This document shows, piece after piece, positions 59,938 to 64,000 of a DNA stretch of 64,000 bases. The notes under the pieces are model-generated. The model saw nothing but the letters and a program-made list of their open reading frames with translations. It was not told the DNA's origin and did no database searches. Both the position numbers and the translations under genes were made by a program. The stretch covers positions 18,900,501-18,964,500 of the forward strand of contig NC_084467.1 of NCBI RefSeq assembly GCF_027409185.1. The letters run 5' to 3'. This stretch comes from Cynocephalus volans. Its lineage: Eukaryota; Chordata; Mammalia; Dermoptera; Cynocephalidae. Numbering within the stretch: position 1 is the first letter of the stretch; every line of letters starts with the position of its first letter.

Positions 59938-60891
59938 TCAGGGCTCCCACTGCACAGTCAGGGCCAAACCTCTGAAAAGAGAATCCAGCTCTGGGGGCTG
60001 CTCCAGGTCTGAGGCCCCAGGGTCTGGGCTCTTGGCCCCAATGTCAGACACTAGACCCTCGTCCTTGGGACACACAAGGGACTCCAGCAGGCCCCATGGA
60101 CTCGGACCCTGGTCCAGGGGGGAACATGGGCGGGAAAGAGTGTCCAAAGGGAGGGACACAGGGTGGCCCTCAATCTGGACAGAGGAGAGGAGGGGGAGCT
60201 GGCCCTTTAGGTACCGTGGTGTCCCTGGCTCCCCACTGTGTAGCACATTGAGGTCAGGGGCTGTGTCCATGCAAACCCCCAGAGGCTGGTGGAATAGTTC
60301 TGCTTCTTGGAGTTCTTCCATAGCCAAGGAGGTCAGCCCCTGCAGAGAAAGGCCACCTGGGGTGCTGCTTCCAGCTGAGGCCTCTTTCTGGAGCTGACCT
60401 TTAGGCTTGAGGTGTTTGGGACTACAGAGTGTCATAGTGGGGGAGTCTTTGCTAGAGCCTTCCATGCACACCCCATAGGAAGTAGGCCAGCCGTCTGGAG
60501 TGGCCTGAGAGGTATAGGAGGGAGGCTGGACCTTAGAGATGGCCCGTGGAGTGCAGAATGGGGGCTTAGTTTCAGAGATTACCTGAGGTGCATAGGATGA
60601 GGGCCTGATCTCAGGAGCAGGCTTTGGGGCATAGGACAGTGGAGGGAGTGTCTGGTGAGGTGACATGTTGGAGGCGTGGAGGACAGTGATGTCTGGCTGC
60701 CCTAAGTAGGCAATCTCAGGCAAGCTATGCCGCTGTGGAGCTCTGGGGGGCTCACTGGGCCCAGAGGCCTTGACCTGGGAGTACTGGACGGGCTGGGCCA
60801 GACTGCTGGGGCCACCGAAGTCAAAGACAGGGATCAGGATGTGCTCAGGGATGAACCGCAGCGGCTGGAAGGTCAATACTTGCTGGACATT
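59938..60891 (-). CDS. IL22RA1: IL22RA1 last coding exon, cytoplasmic tail
   Basis: 317 codons plus TGA (59938-59940). It starts NVQQVLTFQPLRFIPEHILI, containing a Box1-like Pro/hydrophobic segment for JAK1 binding. It has a canonical STAT3 docking motif YLGQ (60697-60708) and then a run of SYAP-like repeats (about 60470-60642), one of which keeps the YxxQ form (YAPQ) plus a YTSQ. It ends ELDSLFRGLALTVQWEP, an acidic/hydrophobic C-terminus well conserved with human. The Met 39 codons upstream of the acceptor-defined start is intronic. Acceptor CTGCACAG. Confidence 0.95.
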   Translation of the reverse strand, partial: NVQQVLTFQPLRFIPEHILIPVFDFGGPSSLAQPVQYSQVKASGPSEPPRAPQRHSLPEIAYLGQPDITVLHASNMSPHQTLPPLSYAPKPAPEIRPSSYAPQVISETKPPFCTPRAISKVQPPSYTSQATPDGWPTSYGVCMEGSSKDSPTMTLCSPKHLKPKGQLQKEASAGSSTPGGLSLQGLTSLAMEELQEAELFHQPLGVCMDTAPDLNVLHSGEPGTPRYLKGQLPLLSSVQIEGHPVSLPLDTLSRPCSPLDQGPSPWGLLESLVCPKDEGLVSDIGAKSPDPGASDLEQPPELDSLFRGLALTVQWEP

Positions 60892-62084
60892 CTGTGCAGG
60901 AACGACAACATTCACGCCATTAGGGCATATTCTATGCTCCCTGATGGGGATGTGGGTGGCTGAGGTCCTCCCAGGGGCTTTTTCGAGATGCATATGGCAC
61001 CCCCCCATCCCCTCTGGTTGCCAGAGATGCCTCTAAATGCAAGCACCTCTGTGAAGCCCTCGCTTTGATAGAAGGCTGCTTCAAAAGGCAGGGTTATCTC
61101 AGGGAGAGAGGCCTAGGCTCTGATTTCTCTAGAAAGAAGATAATCCAGGCAGTAGATGACCTAGATTTGGGGTTGCCTTGGGCGCGTGCTCTTGACACTG
61201 CTGCTTGGCTCATGGGTCCCTGAGGGCCTGGTATAGGGGCAAGGTGGGACAGGAAGGGAAATAAGAAGAGGCCCAGAGTTTCACAGAGAGTGGCTTGTTT
61301 GGACTTTGACACTGAGCAAAATGTCCTCAAAGCTCCTCTGTCCCTCTGATGGGTGAGAGCTGGCTCCAGGAGCCCCTGATGGTTCAGCCCAGGGCTCTGA
61401 GGTGGGCCCGCTTCAGTGGCAGAGGCAGCTCTGGCAGCCAGAGGGGGGCTGTGGTGTGATCTGTGTGGCTTGCATAGGCCTTGACACTGGTAAAATTAGT
61501 TGCCAATATTTGAAATTGGGAGATTTCACACTACATTCTGAAATTTTGACCTCTCTTGAAAAATGTGAAGCTTGGGCAATACTGGGCTGGTGTTTCTGTG
61601 TGGCAGTACCTGGCTGCCCAGTGAGACAGGGCGTGAGTGCCATGGCTCCACAGTGCCCACCAGTCCTCGTCCCTTGCTGCTCACTAGAGTCCTACGTGAC
61701 CCACCTGGCCCTAGAGGCTCATGAACCACGTGGCTGTTCTATTCTGTGTCCACTATTCCTGATCACCCACCCCTCCTCGATACTCCGAGACCTGCCTGGC
61801 CATATCCCTGTCAGTCTTAGGTTGGACCGTCAGCTCCTCAAGGGGAGGCATGTGCTGACCCCTGCCCTCCAGGGATGACCAGGGGTCCCTGGGTCTGTGC
61901 CCACTGCTGCTCTGGGTCCCTCCCCCAGACCTCACCCTCCTGCTCTGGGTGGGACAGCTCACCAGGGAGTTGGGAGGTGCAGGTGGCTTGGTGACGTATC
62001 TGTAGCTCAGGTAGCAGAGCACCGCGACGAGGAAGCCCATGGAGAAGAGGAAGGCACCTGAGAAGGAGTAGGTCCACGTCCGAT
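59938..62084 (-). CDS. IL22RA1: Interleukin-22 receptor alpha-1, last two exons (5' part outside window)
   Basis: Class II cytokine receptor chain that pairs with IL10RB for IL-22, or IL20RB for IL-20/IL-24, and signals through JAK1/TYK2 to STAT3 in epithelia and liver. Only 357 C-terminal residues are in the window: the membrane-proximal and transmembrane exon (61963-62084) and the cytoplasmic exon (59938-60891), joined in phase 0 as PPNSL-NVQQVLTF. The ligand-binding FN3 exons lie beyond 64000. Its end faces the MYOM3 promoter about 6.2 kb away. The reading frame is intact. The human protein is 574 residues, and the last exon here (317 residues) matches the human last-exon length as I recall it. 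Confidence 0.95.
61963..62084 (-). CDS. IL22RA1: IL22RA1 transmembrane exon
   Basis: Encodes RTWTYSFSGAFLFSMGFLVA then VLCYLSYRYVTKPPAPPNSL. The hydrophobic run FLFSMGFLVAVLCYLSY is the single transmembrane helix, followed by basic and Pro residues at the cytoplasmic face. Acceptor TTCCCCCAG with the first codon split (Asp), donor GTGAGCTG, phase 0 end. Confidence 0.95.
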
Positions 62085-64000
62085 CTGGGGGAACAAAGGG
62101 GCTGGAGTAGGCGGCGTGAGACTGGGGTCTGCACCCGGCCCAAGTGCGGGTGCTGCAAACCCTCCCAGGCCGGGCTGGGAAGTCCTCCCTACCCTCAGTT
62201 ATCACAGGGCTGGGGCAAGACCACACATGGAAGTCCACATACCCAGGTCTAAATATTCAGAATCTGTCAATTATGTTCTCACACTGTTATATAAAACATG
62301 TTCTATGCTCCCACCTTGACAAATATACTTTTCCTGCCACCTGGATTGCCAGGTTGGAATTCAGAACTCTTGGGTTCCTCAGGGTGTGCTGAAATGTGGA
62401 GATGCAGGGAAAGCCCCCAGACCACCTGGCCCCATCCCTGCTGCCAGGGGCCTTGTGAACATGTGTGCGGATGCCCCAGGCACGCAGCTGAGCCCATGCA
62501 TGCCCCCACACAGAGTCATACTGGGCCACCCTTTGGGCCACGGGTCTGCATGTCAGCAGAGTGTCTGCCCTCACGAGGAAGGACCCAAGGAAGAGGTCTG
62601 CCTAGATGGGATGCAGGCTTGGGGCCACATATACAGGGAATTCCAGGTACTCAGAATGTCCAGAAGGGAGGCCACAGGATCCCTATGGACCCTTCCCTTT
62701 GCTGTATGGACTGTTCACTTTGCAGATATGGGTATGGCCAAAGGAGGGCCAGAGCAGGGCCTTCTAACATGCAGGGTGCAGGGCAGAGCCCCTCTTGCCT
62801 GGGTCTGAGGGCAGTCCTGCCTCCCTGGTGGGGGAGGGGAGAAGTGACAGTGGGGGGAGGGGCATGTCCTGGCTACCTCCCTACAAGGTGAGGGACTGGG
62901 TATCAGGGAAGTATCAGGGAAGTAATCAGGAAGGAAACCAGGGAAGGCACTGTCCTTTCTAAAAGGGAAGGACAGGGACGACTAGGGGCTCTACTGCTTG
63001 GGCCTTCTCCCTACGATCTGGCATCTTTGGGGTAGGAGCAGTTGGTTCTTGGCATGACACAATTCCCGTCACTTGTCTAAATGGGACTTGTGAAGGGCTT
63101 GGGGAGGAAGAAGTTGGAGTTTTTGGTAAAACTGACAGTTTGTATAGTCCAGGGGTCTTGACTCTCCAAGCTACCCTCCCTCTGTCCCTGGCCCCCGTGT
63201 GGCCTCAGCTTGGGGACTTAATCACTGGCTGCCACTAATCTCAGCCTGCGAGGGTTTGCAGCATCAGCTGTGAGCCTGGGGATCGCCGGAACCTCTTCCT
63301 CCAGCCCACTCCTTGCTCCTCCCCAGCCTGTGCGGCTTGAGCCTCTCTAGGTCGGCTTCCCACTTCAGTGATACCCTGTCCCCTGTCACATGATACTCCC
63401 ATTGCTGCTCCAGGGAGACGAGACTACCTGAATGTCTCTACACAACATGCCTAACGTTCCTGGAAAACTGCTGCTCCTTGTACCAGGACAGGATAGGGAG
63501 CTGGAACATTCTCTAGCTTGATGCATTTCCCATATGCCATTTCACCATGGGGAGGCAGGATGGAAAAATAAAAACACGGGTCTGGGAGTAAAGAATACAG
63601 GGTAGTAGAGGCCTGGCTCAGCCACTGATTGCTGAGCATCCTTCTCTCTGTTGCATGACTCTCTCTGGTCTACCATTTATTAATAAAAATAAAGATTATC
63701 AAATTTTTACAACATGCCTTGCACTGTGCTCTGGTAGCTATGTTATCCCACCTGATCACCAAAACAGCACAGAGGGATAGGGATACTCCCTTCTTACAGA
63801 TAATGAAGGTGAGTCTCAGAGAGGTTAAGTGACTTGACCAAGGTCACACAGCTACTCAGTGCAGAAGCCAGGATTGATGCGTAACTCCAACGCTCATCTT
63901 CACAGCCACTACAAAATGATGCCTCAGTTTCCTCATTTGTAAATTGGGATATGGAATGAGATGACCCTTAGAGTCCTTCCCAGCATCAAGATGCCAGGAC
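62085..64000 (-). other. IL22RA1: IL22RA1 intron upstream of the transmembrane exon
   Basis: 1.9 kb to the window edge with no exon whose translation resembles the extracellular FN3 domains, so the preceding exon lies beyond 64000. A MIR is at 63690-63910. The rest is unassigned. Confidence 0.7.
63690..63910 (-). repeat. MIR SINE
   Basis: AACATGCCTTGCACTGTGCT, TCTCAGAGAGGTTAAGTGAC, CCAAGGTCACACAGCTACTC. In the IL22RA1 intron. Confidence 0.7.

Noticed and set aside
59732-60397. Plus-strand open frame of 221 codons opposite IL22RA1
   Set aside because: Antisense to the IL22RA1 last exon; the minus strand has the recognised protein.
60892-61008. Upstream extension of the IL22RA1 last exon with its own Met
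   Set aside because: It reads through the intron. The acceptor CTGCACAG at 60892-60893 and the exon 6 junction define the true boundary.

Overview
This is mammalian nuclear DNA with one complete multi-exon gene and the 3' part of a second, both on the minus strand. MYOM3 (myomesin-3, an M-band protein of striated muscle) runs from a TATA promoter near 53,700 down to its stop codon at 4072-4074. IL22RA1 (interleukin-22 receptor alpha-1) is represented by its transmembrane exon (61963-62084) and its last, cytoplasmic exon (59938-60891); its earlier exons lie beyond 64000. The same order and orientation is known from human 1p36.11.

I placed every MYOM3 exon boundary by hand using splice dinucleotides and reading-frame continuity. 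There are 37 exons, the first non-coding. The joined coding sequence is 4320 nt (1439 codons plus stop), with no frameshift or premature stop. The protein has a charged helical N-terminus, two Ig domains, five fibronectin type III domains and five C-terminal Ig domains joined by short helical linkers that mostly have their own small exons. One intron (28) uses a GC donor; all others are GT-AG. The promoter has a TATA element that also fits the MEF2 consensus, with two E-boxes and a CACC box just upstream.

Organism: seven short repeats in MYOM3 introns look like monomers and head-to-tail dimers of a tRNA-Ile-derived unit ending in an A-rich tail, without a tRNA-unrelated body. This fits the t-SINE/CYN family described from colugos (Dermoptera). 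Four of them have exact 13-15 bp target-site duplications and a fifth has a near-exact one. Alu, B1/B2 and Ves-type SINEs are absent. Colugo is my best reading; a rhinolophoid bat is the alternative I cannot exclude.

Layout: 1-2.8 kb is gene-free flank with old repeats; 2.8-4.07 kb is the probable MYOM3 3'UTR; 4.07-53.7 kb is MYOM3; 53.7-59 kb is the intergenic spacer with two MaLR-type LTRs, another LTR-like block and a cluster of HNF4/FOXA/HNF1/GATA-like motifs; 59-62.1 kb is the IL22RA1 3' end; 62.1-64 kb is an IL22RA1 intron. The two genes have unrelated jobs (sarcomere mechanics and epithelial cytokine signalling). I see no prokaryotic features, no CRISPR and no evidence of an undescribed system; the points of interest are regulatory, splicing and repeat details.
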